Positions 31,642 to 39,312 of a DNA stretch of 64,000 nt are shown here, in pieces. Within the stretch, counting starts at the first letter, position 1; every line of letters begins with the position of its first letter. The notes below the pieces were generated by a model. The model worked only from the letters and a program-made list of their open reading frames with translations. It ran no database searches and was not told the DNA's origin. This DNA comes from an uncultured Alphaproteobacteria bacterium (GTDB lineage: Bacteria > Pseudomonadota > Alphaproteobacteria > Rhodobacterales > Rhodobacteraceae). The stretch covers positions 62,001 through 126,000 of the forward strand of contig CACFXF010000002.1 of the NCBI GenBank assembly GCA_902570265.1, in the 5' to 3' direction. A program made the position numbers and the translations under genes.

Positions 31642-32036
31642 ATGCAAAAATTAAACAATTTTTATTTCTGACATTTGTTTCCGCCATTATGTTATTAATT
31701 CTAATTTCAAACTGGTCAAATTTGAAAGATGGATTTAAAAAACCCGAATTAATAATATCAAAGGTAACTTTAAAAAATGAGTGCTCAATAACTTCAGATG
31801 CATTTGTAGTAGTACATCAGAAGACAAAAAGAATCTTTTACTTTTCGAATAATCTTTCAAGAATCAAACTTCATGAAAATGACATGATTAGATTAGCAAT
31901 TTCCCCAAAATACCCAGATTATGTATATAATGGTGATTTTTTTAAAGCAAAACCAGAAATTACACTTACTGCAAACTGTGAAACAGATCCTCGAATGAAA
32001 TCTATATTTAATTCAATGCGCGACCAATTTAATTAA
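31642..32036 (+). pseudogene. Small membrane-anchored protein with an apparent one-base deletion near the start
   Basis: The uninterrupted frame from ATG 31689 gives 115 residues (MLLILISNWSNLKDG...). In that frame the codons just upstream continue a clean membrane helix back to about 31644. An ATG at 31642 is out of frame by one base. One extra A in the A5 run 31646-31650 would give MQKIKQFLFLTFVSAI joined to the helix. So the gene either has a deletion, uses a rare start (ATT 31650, 9 bases after AAGG), or starts late at 31689. The body (residues 30-115 of the short form) is soluble, probably periplasmic, with two cysteines and no family I recognise. Confidence 0.5.
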
Positions 32037-32181
32037 ATAACTGAAAAATCAGCATAATATTGAGATAATGTAATTTTTTTTAATCTAATAAAAATTGGAT
32101 TAAATTATATTTAAACTTTAAAAATTACTAAAAAAATTAATTGATCTTGATTTTATCAAAAAATATTAGTGTTATACCCTA

Positions 32182-33474
32182 ATGATTGACATTGCATCTA
32201 GAGTTTATAATCATAATTGGAAAATTGATCCTATAGTAAGATCTTTACTTGATATTGATTTCTATAAACTTTTAATGGCACAATTTGTTTTAAGAAATTC
32301 ACCAGAAGTCATAGTTGAATTTTCTGTTATAAACAGAACAAATAAAGTTGCATTAACAAATTTAATTGATGAAAAAGAGTTAAGAGAACAGCTTGATAAT
32401 GTAAAAAACTTATCACTCAGTAGAGGAGAATCCACTTGGTTACGAGGAAATTCCTTCTATGGCAAACATGCTATGTTCAAACCTGATTTTATTAATTGGT
32501 TGGAAAACCTTAGACTACCTGATTATCATTTAGAAAAAAGAGGAGACCAATACGATATAAAATTTAAGGGATTATGGCCTGAAGTTATGTTTTGGGAAGT
32601 TCCAGTTCTTTCAATTATTACAGAGTTAAGATCAAGAGCAATATTAAAAAATATGGCTCGTTTTGAGTTACAAATATTATACGCAAGAGCTATGACAAAA
32701 TTATGGGAAAAAATAGAAAAATTAAAATGCTATGACGACATTAGAATAGCAGACTTTGGAACAAGAAGGAGACATAGTTTTCTTTGGCAAGATTGGTGTA
32801 TCCAAGCCATGACAGAAGGTTTAGGAAAAAGATTTATAGGTACATCAAATTGCTTAATAGCAATGAGGAGAGATTTAGAAGCTATTGGAACGAATGCACA
32901 TGAATTACCAATGATTTATTCAGCTTTATCCAAAACTGAAAAAGAAATAAAAGAAGCTCAATATGATGTACTGGCAAAATGGCATGAAGAGCACGATGGA
33001 AATTTAAGGGTTATTTTACCTGATACTTATGGGTTAGAAAATTTTTTTAAGAACTCCCCTGAATGGTTGGCTTCTTGGACTGGAATAAGAATAGATTCAG
33101 GTGATTTAGAAAAAAATGCTAAACTTTCTATCAATTGGTGGAAACAAAAAGGAGAAGATTTAAAAACTAAATTGTTAATTTTTTCCGATGGTTTAGATAC
33201 AGAAAAAATTATTCACTTACACAAAAGATTTTCTAGCGAAATACAAGTAGGTTTTGGATGGGGAACACTATTAACAAATGATTTTAGAGGATTATCAACT
33301 AATTCTGCATTAGATCCATTTTCAATTGTTTGCAAAGCAACCTCAGCTAATGGAAAAGCAACAGTAAAACTATCTGATAATATTAATAAATCAATGGGTC
33401 CCAACGGGGAAATTCAAAAATATAAAAAGATTTTTGAATTAAAAAGTCAGATTAAAAATAAACTTATAGTATAA
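32182..33474 (+). CDS. pncB: Nicotinate phosphoribosyltransferase
   Basis: Converts nicotinate and PRPP to nicotinate mononucleotide in NAD salvage. Length is 430 residues. Family blocks include LLDIDFYKLLMAQ near residue 22, IADFGTRRRHSF (phosphate and catalytic region), GTSNCLIA and WTGIRIDSGD. It pairs functionally with pncA at 16703-17329. The start ATG has only a weak upstream ribosome-binding sequence; no closer alternative is better. Confidence 0.94.
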   Translation: MIDIASRVYNHNWKIDPIVRSLLDIDFYKLLMAQFVLRNSPEVIVEFSVINRTNKVALTNLIDEKELREQLDNVKNLSLSRGESTWLRGNSFYGKHAMFKPDFINWLENLRLPDYHLEKRGDQYDIKFKGLWPEVMFWEVPVLSIITELRSRAILKNMARFELQILYARAMTKLWEKIEKLKCYDDIRIADFGTRRRHSFLWQDWCIQAMTEGLGKRFIGTSNCLIAMRRDLEAIGTNAHELPMIYSALSKTEKEIKEAQYDVLAKWHEEHDGNLRVILPDTYGLENFFKNSPEWLASWTGIRIDSGDLEKNAKLSINWWKQKGEDLKTKLLIFSDGLDTEKIIHLHKRFSSEIQVGFGWGTLLTNDFRGLSTNSALDPFSIVCKATSANGKATVKLSDNINKSMGPNGEIQKYKKIFELKSQIKNKLIV

Positions 33475-33494
33475 AATTAAAATATTCTAATTTT
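33473..33494. terminator. Bidirectional hairpin between pncB and methyltransferase
   Basis: AAAATTA (33473-33479) and TAATTTT (33488-33494) form a 7-base stem with an 8-base loop between converging genes. It is A/T-only, so strength is uncertain. Confidence 0.4.
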
Positions 33495-34125
33495 CCTTAT
33501 ATAAAAGAGATAAACATATCCTATCATCCTCTTTTTTGGAAAAACAAAAACTTTTTTCAGAAAAGGAAAATTTGTTTATTAAACTGTAATTCCCTAAATC
33601 ACAAAACATCTTATAATAATTAGTTTTGTAACTTTTAAGTCCTTCAAAATGGATGTAATCATTTTCAAAAGAAGTACGAGGGTCAAAATCAATTATTGAC
33701 AAGAATTTTCCTGGCTTAACAAGCTTGTCAGCTTGTTCTATTACAGTGTTTAATTTATTTCTTGAAACCAGGTATAAACAAAATCCAAAATGTACAAGGT
33801 CAAACGTTATATTAATAAAAGATAAATTGTCAGCTGTAGCTAAAGTAAATTTACAATTTTTGTTATAGTTTTTATTTGCGAAATCTACTGCTTTTTTACT
33901 AGGCTCTACACCCCAACCCATTGCATTTAACTGCCAACAAATTTGAGCTAATTTATTACCAGGTCCCGACCCAATTTCTAGAATAGTATCTATTTGGTTT
34001 TGATAAGGCATTAGCCAATTACAAAGTAGAGAAATTTCAGCAGAGTTTTCTTTAATCTTACTTTTGTTGCGAATAAACCAGTTATCGCCTTCATTACTAG
34101 TAAAAGCTAGTTCTTGATTTTTCAT
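33487..34125 (-). CDS. Class I SAM-dependent methyltransferase
   Basis: Methyltransferase fold of 212 residues. The SAM motif is ILEIGSGPGNKLAQICW near residues 49-65, the acidic residue is in GWGVEPSKKAV, and LATADNLSFINITFDLVHFG gives motifs II-III. The substrate is unknown. It begins 34 bases past the displaced copy of the rpsI 3' end, so before the island inserted it may have been read through from rplM-rpsI. Confidence 0.8.
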   Translation of the reverse strand: MKNQELAFTSNEGDNWFIRNKSKIKENSAEISLLCNWLMPYQNQIDTILEIGSGPGNKLAQICWQLNAMGWGVEPSKKAVDFANKNYNKNCKFTLATADNLSFINITFDLVHFGFCLYLVSRNKLNTVIEQADKLVKPGKFLSIIDFDPRTSFENDYIHFEGLKSYKTNYYKMFCDLGNYSLINKFSFSEKSFCFSKKEDDRICLSLLYKEN

Positions 34126-34158
34126 TATATCACAATAAGATGTGGATGTTTTAAAACT

Positions 34159-34176
34159 TTAACGCTTAGCAAACTG
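34159..34176 (-). repeat. Displaced copy of the rpsI 3' end (att-like site)
   Basis: TTAACGCTTAGCAAACTG; its reverse complement reads CAG TTT GCT AAG CGT TAA, that is Q-F-A-K-R-stop. The active rpsI ends CAG TTC TCG AAG CGT TGA. The TAA stop and T-rich wobble of this copy match the host, as expected for the original chromosomal end. Confidence 0.6.
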
Positions 34177-34227
34177 TAATCTCTAAAAACCATTATAAAT
34201 CAGTAATTTGCAAGTTGGCAAAAAAAA

Positions 34228-34246
34228 CGTGCATCGTTCGTGCATT
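34228..34246 (+). repeat. Paired CGTGCAT direct repeat, left end of island
   Basis: CGTGCAT-CGTT-CGTGCATT, two half-sites 11 bases apart (one helical turn). The same arrangement occurs at 35762-35780, which suggests arm-type recombinase sites or an operator. Confidence 0.6.
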
Positions 34247-34307
34247 ATAATCGATCTTAAAAACCATAATTTTTTTAAAGCTTGTTAAGCTAACTCTTAT
34301 ATCATTT

Positions 34308-34538
34308 CTAACAATTTTGTCCATGTTTATAATGACCTAAAAGGTATTGAAATTCTAAGCTCCCTACCCTGTTTGCAATTTTATAATTGCTCAGCTTTTC
34401 ACTGCTTTGCACTAATTCGTAAACTTTAAATACTGTCTTAATGTTTTCAACTTTTACAGCAGTACCAACGCTATACTTTGCATTACTGCGTTTTACATCT
34501 TTTGCTTTTCGCCCTCTTTCAAATTCTTTTAGACTGAC
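34308..34538 (-). pseudogene. Start-less coding fragment in the island
   Basis: This minus-strand frame is open for about 76 codons between stops, ending at TAG 34308. It reads as real protein (for example KRSNAKYSVGTAVKVEN and VYELVQSSEKLSNYKIANR) but has no ATG and overlaps the aquaporin 3' end. It is Lys/Arg-rich and could be the C-terminal tail of a DNA-binding or recombinase gene, but I do not recognise it. The rest of 34126-34518 holds the att-like repeat, the CGTGCAT pair and nothing else I can name. Confidence 0.35.
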
Positions 34539-35178
34539 TTAGGTATATAAATACCAAATATGCAAGTAACCCACCAATAATTTGTGCAACAATAAATGGA
34601 ATAGTATCGCTATGTTGGATACCAGAGAAAGTATCAGTTAATGTTCTTGCAATAGTAACAGCCGGATTGGCAAAGCTAGTTGAAGAAGTAAACCAGTAGG
34701 CTGCAGTAATATAAAATGCTACCAAAGTAGCGACGGAACCTGTTTTTTGTTTCGACCCAAGTAAAATAGTTAGCAGTAATCCAAAAGCAGCTATAACTTC
34801 TGAAAAATATTGAGAAGACCCTGTGCGTATGTTTGTCGAAAACTGAATAATTGATATCTCAAACATGAAATGGGCTAAAAACGTACCTAGTACTCCCCCA
34901 ATTATTTGAACAGATACATATGCCAAAAACTCAGTAAAGCTTAGCTTTTTCATAGCAAACATTATTAAACTAACAACCGGGTTAAAGTGAGCGCCAGATA
35001 TTTCATTAAATATTGTAATCAAAACATACAGAATAGCACCTGTGGCAATGGCATTAGCCAAAAGCGCCAAAGCCTGATTCCCCATCGAAAGGTTTTCAGC
35101 CATTATGCCAGAGCCGACTACCGTAGCAACAAGCAAAAGCGTACCCAAAAATTCAGAAACAAATGACCGCATATTCAA
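34519..35178 (-). CDS. Aquaporin / MIP family channel
   Basis: Membrane channel of 219 residues with six hydrophobic helices and the two half-helix motifs of the family. The first is NPV in GAHFNPVVS near residue 67, the second NPA in SFANPAVT near 170. The first motif being NPV rather than NPA is a modest variant. Such channels pass water, glycerol or arsenite; no ars genes are nearby to decide. Codons are clearly G+C-richer than in neighbours, consistent with transfer on the island. It lies ten bases after the secreted-protein gene. Confidence 0.85.
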   Translation of the reverse strand: MNMRSFVSEFLGTLLLVATVVGSGIMAENLSMGNQALALLANAIATGAILYVLITIFNEISGAHFNPVVSLIMFAMKKLSFTEFLAYVSVQIIGGVLGTFLAHFMFEISIIQFSTNIRTGSSQYFSEVIAAFGLLLTILLGSKQKTGSVATLVAFYITAAYWFTSSTSFANPAVTIARTLTDTFSGIQHSDTIPFIVAQIIGGLLAYLVFIYLSQSKRI

Positions 35179-35188
35179 TTTGCAAAGA

Positions 35189-35566
35189 CTAACCGCAAGT
35201 TTGATTTTTATCTTTCTTTATAGGCGATAATTTTTCAACAGCCGTGCCATCGTTCCAAGTTCCATGCAGTTCGCCATCTGCCATGATTAAATAAAACACT
35301 GGAAATTCGGCCTTCCAGTCTACTGAAACAACTTGCCCCGATATCTTTCCATTACCATTATAAGAAGTTGCTCCGTTAAATGACCAAGTCATATATATAT
35401 CTTCCGCAGACTGCTCAATGCACACCTCACCTGAATAATCCGTCCCGTCGGGATTTAGTCCATAATTTCTATATATTCCGCTTAGGTTAACGTCGCTAGC
35501 TATCGCTAGTCCCGACAAAATTAATGAGAAAATCCAACTAACGATTAGATGTTTAGTAATCCTCAT
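35189..35566 (-). CDS. Small secreted protein, LIC10280-like pattern
   Basis: 125 residues with a signal peptide (about 1-23, ending GLAIASD). The mature part has the spaced pattern NPDGTDYSGEVCI, MTWSFNGATSYNGNGKI, VDWKAEFPVFYLI and ADGELHGTWNDGT. That pattern recalls a small beta-rich secreted family annotated LIC10280 or fibronectin-binding; the match is from memory and function is open. Its ATG overlaps the stop of a 38-codon integrase-like remnant (ATGA). Base composition is foreign relative to the host. Confidence 0.65.
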   Translation of the reverse strand: MRITKHLIVSWIFSLILSGLAIASDVNLSGIYRNYGLNPDGTDYSGEVCIEQSAEDIYMTWSFNGATSYNGNGKISGQVVSVDWKAEFPVFYLIMADGELHGTWNDGTAVEKLSPIKKDKNQTCG

Positions 35567-35679
35567 TCAATTTTTGCCCTGTAATGCCAAATGTCAGCAT
35601 CAAGTTCTGGTCGTTTGTAAAGCATCAAACTATCAGTACCTATAATTGGCATATCAACTCTGTCTAAATACTTGCTCAT
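35563..35679 (-). pseudogene. Truncated integrase N-terminus (probable)
   Basis: A 38-residue frame starts MSKYLDRVDMPIIGTDS and contains MLYKRPELDADIWHYRAKIE before TGA. The Y-K-R-P...W-x-Y-R-A-K-I pattern resembles the arm-binding N-terminus of tyrosine integrases, where a G-x-x-G segment normally follows. Here the frame stops at the start codon of the next gene. The location beside the paired repeats and the rpsI end fits an integrase gene next to its attachment site. Homology is from pattern memory, so only moderate confidence. Confidence 0.4.
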
Positions 35680-35700
35680 TGTTAAAAACTGTAAGCTTCA

Positions 35701-35719
35701 TTTGCACTTTTCGTGCATT
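35701..35719 (+). repeat. Degenerate CGTGCAT pair
   Basis: TTTGCAC-TTTT-CGTGCATT: the second half-site is perfect, the first matches at TGCA. Spacing is 11 bases, as in the two perfect pairs. Confidence 0.4.
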
Positions 35720-35761
35720 AAGGTAACACACGGACATTGAAAAATAAAGGGAGTTTACAAA

Positions 35762-35780
35762 CGTGCATCAAACGTGCATT
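35762..35780 (+). repeat. Paired CGTGCAT direct repeat, right end of island
   Basis: CGTGCAT-CAAA-CGTGCATT, same orientation and 11-base spacing as at 34228-34246. It lies between the integrase-like fragment and the rpsI terminator. Confidence 0.6.
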
Positions 35781-35783
35781 CAT

Positions 35784-35810
35784 AAAAAAAGCACTTAGTT
35801 TTGGCTAAGT
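35784..35810 (-). terminator. Rho-independent terminator of rplM-rpsI
   Basis: On the minus strand ACTTAG-CCAAAA-CTAAGT forms a hairpin followed by GC and seven T. It lies 45 bases past the rpsI stop, on the island side, and so probably came with the element. Confidence 0.7.
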
Positions 35811-35854
35811 AATTGATTTTATTGAATAATTTGGAACAGTAGTACTGCGTAATA

Positions 35855-36352
35855 TCAACGCTTCGAGAACTGAAAACTTCTTCTAGCCTTTGGTTTACCA
35901 TATTTCTTTCTTTCAACAACTCTACTGTCTCTTGTTATAAAACCTGCGTTTTTTAACAAAGGTCTTAAAGTAGGCTCATAAAGACTAAGAGCTTTTGAAA
36001 TTCCATGTTTTAGGGCACCAGCCTGCCCTGATAGGCCACCACCTTTAACAGTTGCTTTGATATCAAATTCACCTTCAACTTTTGCAACAGAAAATGGTTG
36101 ATTGACTAGCATTTGCAAAACTGGTCTAGCAAAATACTTACCCATATCTTTGCCGTTCACTAAAACAACACCAGCACCTTTTTTTAACCAAACTCTAGCT
36201 ACAGCATCTTTTCTTTTTCCAGTAGCATATGATCGTCCTAAATCATCTTTAACAGGACTAGCATCAGTTTTCTCAGAAGTAACTTGGTCAACCACTTCAT
36301 CATTTTTTTTAAGTTCTTTTAAATCTTCTAACGATTTTTTTTCTTCTACCAT
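35855..36352 (-). CDS. rpsI: 30S ribosomal protein S9
   Basis: Small-subunit protein whose C-terminal tail reaches the P-site tRNA. Length is 165 residues, longer than the usual 130 because of an acidic/lysine N-terminal extension of about 35 residues before [17 protein letters not shown]. The C-terminus is the standard [11 protein letters not shown]. It follows rplM by two bases. The last codons appear to be element-borne, because a second, T-rich version of the terminus lies at 34159-34176. Confidence 0.97.
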   Translation of the reverse strand: MVEEKKSLEDLKELKKNDEVVDQVTSEKTDASPVKDDLGRSYATGKRKDAVARVWLKKGAGVVLVNGKDMGKYFARPVLQMLVNQPFSVAKVEGEFDIKATVKGGGLSGQAGALKHGISKALSLYEPTLRPLLKNAGFITRDSRVVERKKYGKPKARRSFQFSKR

Positions 36353-36354
36353 CT

Positions 36355-36828
36355 TTAATTTCTCTTGCTGTTTTTAAAATTCATGTCTTTTATATTCACA
36401 GGTGATGGATCTTGAGCATCGTGGGGGTGTGAATTTCCAGTATATACTCTTAAATTGGTAAGCTGTTGCCTTGCTAATGGACCTTTTGGCAACATTCTTT
36501 TAACTGCTTTCATTAAAACTCTTTCAGGAAATTTTCCTTCTAATATATCGGAGGCTTTTCTAGATTTTATTCCTCCTGGGTATCCTGTATGCCAATAATA
36601 AATCTTATCGTCTCTTTTCTTCCCCGTTAATTCAACTTTTTCTGCATTAACTACTATAACATTATCCCCCATATCCATATGTGGGGTGTAAGTAGGTTTA
36701 TGTTTTCCTCTTAGGTATTTGGCTATTATTGAGGCTAATCGTCCTAAAACAACGCCATCAGCATCAATTAACAACCATTTTTTTTGAATTTCTGATGGTT
36801 TGATGCTAAATGTTTTATTTAATTCCAT
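36355..36828 (-). CDS. rplM: 50S ribosomal protein L13
   Basis: Early-assembly large-subunit protein. Length is 157 residues. Typical blocks are [33 protein letters not shown] and [13 protein letters not shown]-type (here [13 protein letters not shown]). It is co-transcribed with rpsI on the minus strand. Confidence 0.97.
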   Translation of the reverse strand: MELNKTFSIKPSEIQKKWLLIDADGVVLGRLASIIAKYLRGKHKPTYTPHMDMGDNVIVVNAEKVELTGKKRDDKIYYWHTGYPGGIKSRKASDILEGKFPERVLMKAVKRMLPKGPLARQQLTNLRVYTGNSHPHDAQDPSPVNIKDMNFKNSKRN

Positions 36829-36924
36829 AACTTAAATTCCTCAATATTGTTATGTACCTTTTAAGAAAATTTTTTAATTCGTCAATAACAAACGTATAAT
36901 TTTAAAAAAATTATTTACTAAAAC

Positions 36925-37341
36925 CTAATTTCTGGGGATTGAGTAAGTAAAAAGAGCTTGTGCATAAGTTTGTTTTTTGTCCTCAGATAAAATCTGTACA
37001 TCTCCAACAACTAATCTTTTACCGATTTTTTTTATTTGTGAAATTGCTAATAAATTTGACAATAAAGGTTTTTTCATAAAATTAATTGATACATTAGTTG
37101 TTACAGATTTATCACCTAAATCTGTAGAAGCCATAATGGCGATGTAAAAAGATAAGTCAGCTAATTCAAACATAGATGGGCCAGAAATAGTATTCCCTGG
37201 TCTTAAATTTTTGTTATTCGATAAAAGTTTAACTTCACTATAGTTGCTTTTTAAAGATATAATTTCATATTTATCAGCAACCTGAGGAAAAATATCTTTT
37301 AATTTTTTAGAAATCTCTTTAATTGAAATTTGGTTTTTCAT
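36925..37341 (-). CDS. PaaI-family hotdog-fold thioesterase
   Basis: 138-residue single hotdog domain. The segment RPGNTISGPSMFELADLSFYIAI contains the helix and catalytic-loop region of PaaI-type acyl-CoA thioesterases, followed by TTNVSINFMKKPL. The substrate is unknown. It is divergent from an enoyl-CoA hydratase with a 47-base spacer, so both may belong to acyl-CoA turnover. Confidence 0.8.
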   Translation of the reverse strand: MKNQISIKEISKKLKDIFPQVADKYEIISLKSNYSEVKLLSNNKNLRPGNTISGPSMFELADLSFYIAIMASTDLGDKSVTTNVSINFMKKPLLSNLLAISQIKKIGKRLVVGDVQILSEDKKQTYAQALFTYSIPRN

Positions 37342-37388
37342 TTATTATTATCAAAAATAAATTATCATAAATAGGTCTGGAGTTTTAC

Positions 37389-38177
37389 ATGAGTGACATT
37401 CTTTTACATGAAGTCAAGGGTAAATCAGAAATAATTACATTTAATAACCCAAATAAATTAAATGTATTATCTGATAAAATGCTTGAGCTACTATTAAATG
37501 CATTGGAAAAATCATCTTCTAATCCGAAAACAAAAGTAGTTATTATTAGATCAACTGGCAAAGCATTCTGTGCTGGGCATGACTTAAAGGAAATGCAAAA
37601 TGCCAGGATTAACTCAGATGAAGGTATAGGTTATTTTAAAGACCTTTTCAAAAGATGTTCGAAAGTTATGCTTAAGATCAAAAATCTGCCAAAACCTGTT
37701 ATAGCAGAGGTTCAAGGAATAGCTACTGCAGCAGGATGTCAACTTGTTGCAACCTGTGATATTGCAATAGCTTCAAAAAAAGCAAGTTTTGGAGTAAATG
37801 GAGTAAATATTGGGCTTTTTTGCTCTACACCAATGGTAGCATTATCAAGAAATATTAGCAGAAAAAAAACATTCGAAATGCTTGTAACTGGAGATTTCTT
37901 AACCGCAAATGACGCGAAAGAAGCAGGATTAATAAATCATGTTACTGAAGAAAACGAACTATCAAACAAAACAAATGAAATAGCTCAAAAAATTACTGAA
38001 AAATTCAAAAGAGTTGTTAAAATTGGAAAGGAAGCTTTTTACAATCAAGCAGAAATGAACCTAGAAAAGGCATATGAATATACATCAAATGTAATGGCAG
38101 AAAATATGATCTATAAAGAAACCAAAGAAGGTATTTCCGCATTTATTGAAAAAAGGGACCATGAATGGACAGAATAG
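37389..38177 (+). CDS. Enoyl-CoA hydratase/isomerase family protein
   Basis: Crotonase-fold protein of 262 residues. The oxyanion-hole segments are FCAGHDLKEM near residue 58 and IATAAGCQLVATCDIAIAS near 107-125, followed by FGVNGVNIGLFCSTPMVALSR. In place of the classical second glutamate there is a cysteine-containing GLFCST, as in ECHDC3-like members, so classical hydratase activity is doubtful. It converges with ctaA across an A/T hairpin. Confidence 0.85.
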   Translation: MSDILLHEVKGKSEIITFNNPNKLNVLSDKMLELLLNALEKSSSNPKTKVVIIRSTGKAFCAGHDLKEMQNARINSDEGIGYFKDLFKRCSKVMLKIKNLPKPVIAEVQGIATAAGCQLVATCDIAIASKKASFGVNGVNIGLFCSTPMVALSRNISRKKTFEMLVTGDFLTANDAKEAGLINHVTEENELSNKTNEIAQKITEKFKRVVKIGKEAFYNQAEMNLEKAYEYTSNVMAENMIYKETKEGISAFIEKRDHEWTE

Positions 38178-38182
38178 GAGTA

Positions 38183-38202
38183 AAAAATAAATAATTATTT
38201 TT
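38183..38202. terminator. A/T-only hairpin between enoyl-CoA hydratase gene and ctaA
   Basis: AAAAATAA-ATAA-TTATTTTT, an 8-base stem with A- and T-runs on either side, placed between converging genes. It would act on both strands if it works at all. Confidence 0.35.
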
Positions 38203-39274
38203 CAGATAAAAATAAATTAAATCTTAAATTTATAGCTGATAATAAGAGTAAAACGGCACATAGCTGGTGTATAACTCCTAAGGATATAGGAACTGATTTT
38301 ACAATAGCAAATATACCAGCTAACACCTGGATAATAAGAAATAATAACAATGTATTATAATCTTTTTTTAATGAATTAAATTGATTAACTTTGAATCTTC
38401 CTTTGATCCAAATATATAAACCAAATAAGAACAAAAAGTATCCCATTATTCTATGATTAAATTGAACAGTAGCAGGGTTTTCTGTAAAATTAAGATATTC
38501 TGGCTCCAAACTTAAGTAATCTTCTGGAACAAAATTATTATCCATAAGTGGCCACTCATTATAACTTTTACCTGCATCAATACCAGAAACTAATGCACCT
38601 AGTGTTATTTGAAAGAATAAAAATAGAATAAATAAGCTTATCTTAAATCTTTCAAAAGAAAATTGTCCAAAAGAAATTGACATGCTGCCTATGTAAGTAA
38701 AAAAGTAATTGATTTTTAATAATAAAAAAATAAATGATGTAATTAATAATGCTAGATTAAGATGTGTAGCCAATCTGTAAGATGCAACATCTAATAAATT
38801 TGTTTCATTATTAAGACCCGATTTAACCATCCACCAGCCAATAAATGCCTGAATAAGACCTAAAAAACCTAAAGTAAAAAAAGAAACTTTCAAAAACCTT
38901 GGAAGGCATGTTGTAATCAGTAAATAAGAGAGACCAAGAAACCAAAATAGACCTATCAATCTACCAAATTGTCTATGTCCCCACTCCCACCAGTAAATTA
39001 TTTTAAAATCATTTATTGACATATTAAAATTTTGTAATTTGAATTCATTAGTCAATTTGTATTGTTCAAATACAAGAACCCAATCATTTTCTGTTAAAGG
39101 GGGTATTGCACCAATAATAGGTTGCCAGTTAGTGATAGAAAGTCCTGAATCTGTTAACCTAGTAAGGCCACCAATTAAAATCATTAACAACAACAAAAGA
39201 AGAAGACCTAATAACCAATATTTAACAAATTTATCGTTATAAGAAAGTGTTTTATTATAAATTGAATATTCCAT
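38195..39274 (-). CDS. ctaA: Heme A synthase (COX15/CtaA)
   Basis: Oxidises heme O to heme A for cytochrome c oxidase in the inner membrane. Length is 359 residues with eight membrane helices. Heme-ligand histidine regions are visible: WWEWGHRQFGRLIG, ATHLNLALL, VQFNHRIMGY and GVIHQLCAVLL. GGLTRLTDSGLSITNWQPI near residue 35 is a strong family block. Together with the ccm genes it points to an aerobic cytochrome-based respiratory chain. Confidence 0.94.
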   Translation of the reverse strand: MEYSIYNKTLSYNDKFVKYWLLGLLLLLLLMILIGGLTRLTDSGLSITNWQPIIGAIPPLTENDWVLVFEQYKLTNEFKLQNFNMSINDFKIIYWWEWGHRQFGRLIGLFWFLGLSYLLITTCLPRFLKVSFFTLGFLGLIQAFIGWWMVKSGLNNETNLLDVASYRLATHLNLALLITSFIFLLLKINYFFTYIGSMSISFGQFSFERFKISLFILFLFFQITLGALVSGIDAGKSYNEWPLMDNNFVPEDYLSLEPEYLNFTENPATVQFNHRIMGYFLFLFGLYIWIKGRFKVNQFNSLKKDYNTLLLFLIIQVLAGIFAIVKSVPISLGVIHQLCAVLLLLSAINLRFNLFLSEK

Positions 39275-39312
39275 TACAATATATCATATATACTCAAAAT
39301 TTTTTTATTTAT

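Larger units (their letters stand above)
34159..35872. mobile_element. Remnant integrative element inserted at the 3' end of rpsI
   Basis: An imperfect repeat of the rpsI terminus bounds the segment: 34159-34176 on the left and 35855-35872 on the right match at 14 of 18 bases, including an uninterrupted AACGCTT. Read on the minus strand the left copy still encodes Q-F-A-K-R-stop, against Q-F-S-K-R-stop in rpsI. Inside, two sampled 60-base lines (35041-35100 and 35221-35280) are about 50% G+C, against about 27% in a line of nearby pncB. The element holds an aquaporin, a secreted protein, an integrase-like N-terminal fragment, a second coding fragment and paired CGTGCAT repeats near each end. 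It probably integrated by tyrosine recombinase and then decayed. Confidence 0.65.

Noticed and set aside
32147-32159. FNR-like box TTGATTTTATCAA before pncB
   Set aside because: The half-sites are three bases apart, while FNR/Anr boxes need four; no other anaerobic signal nearby.
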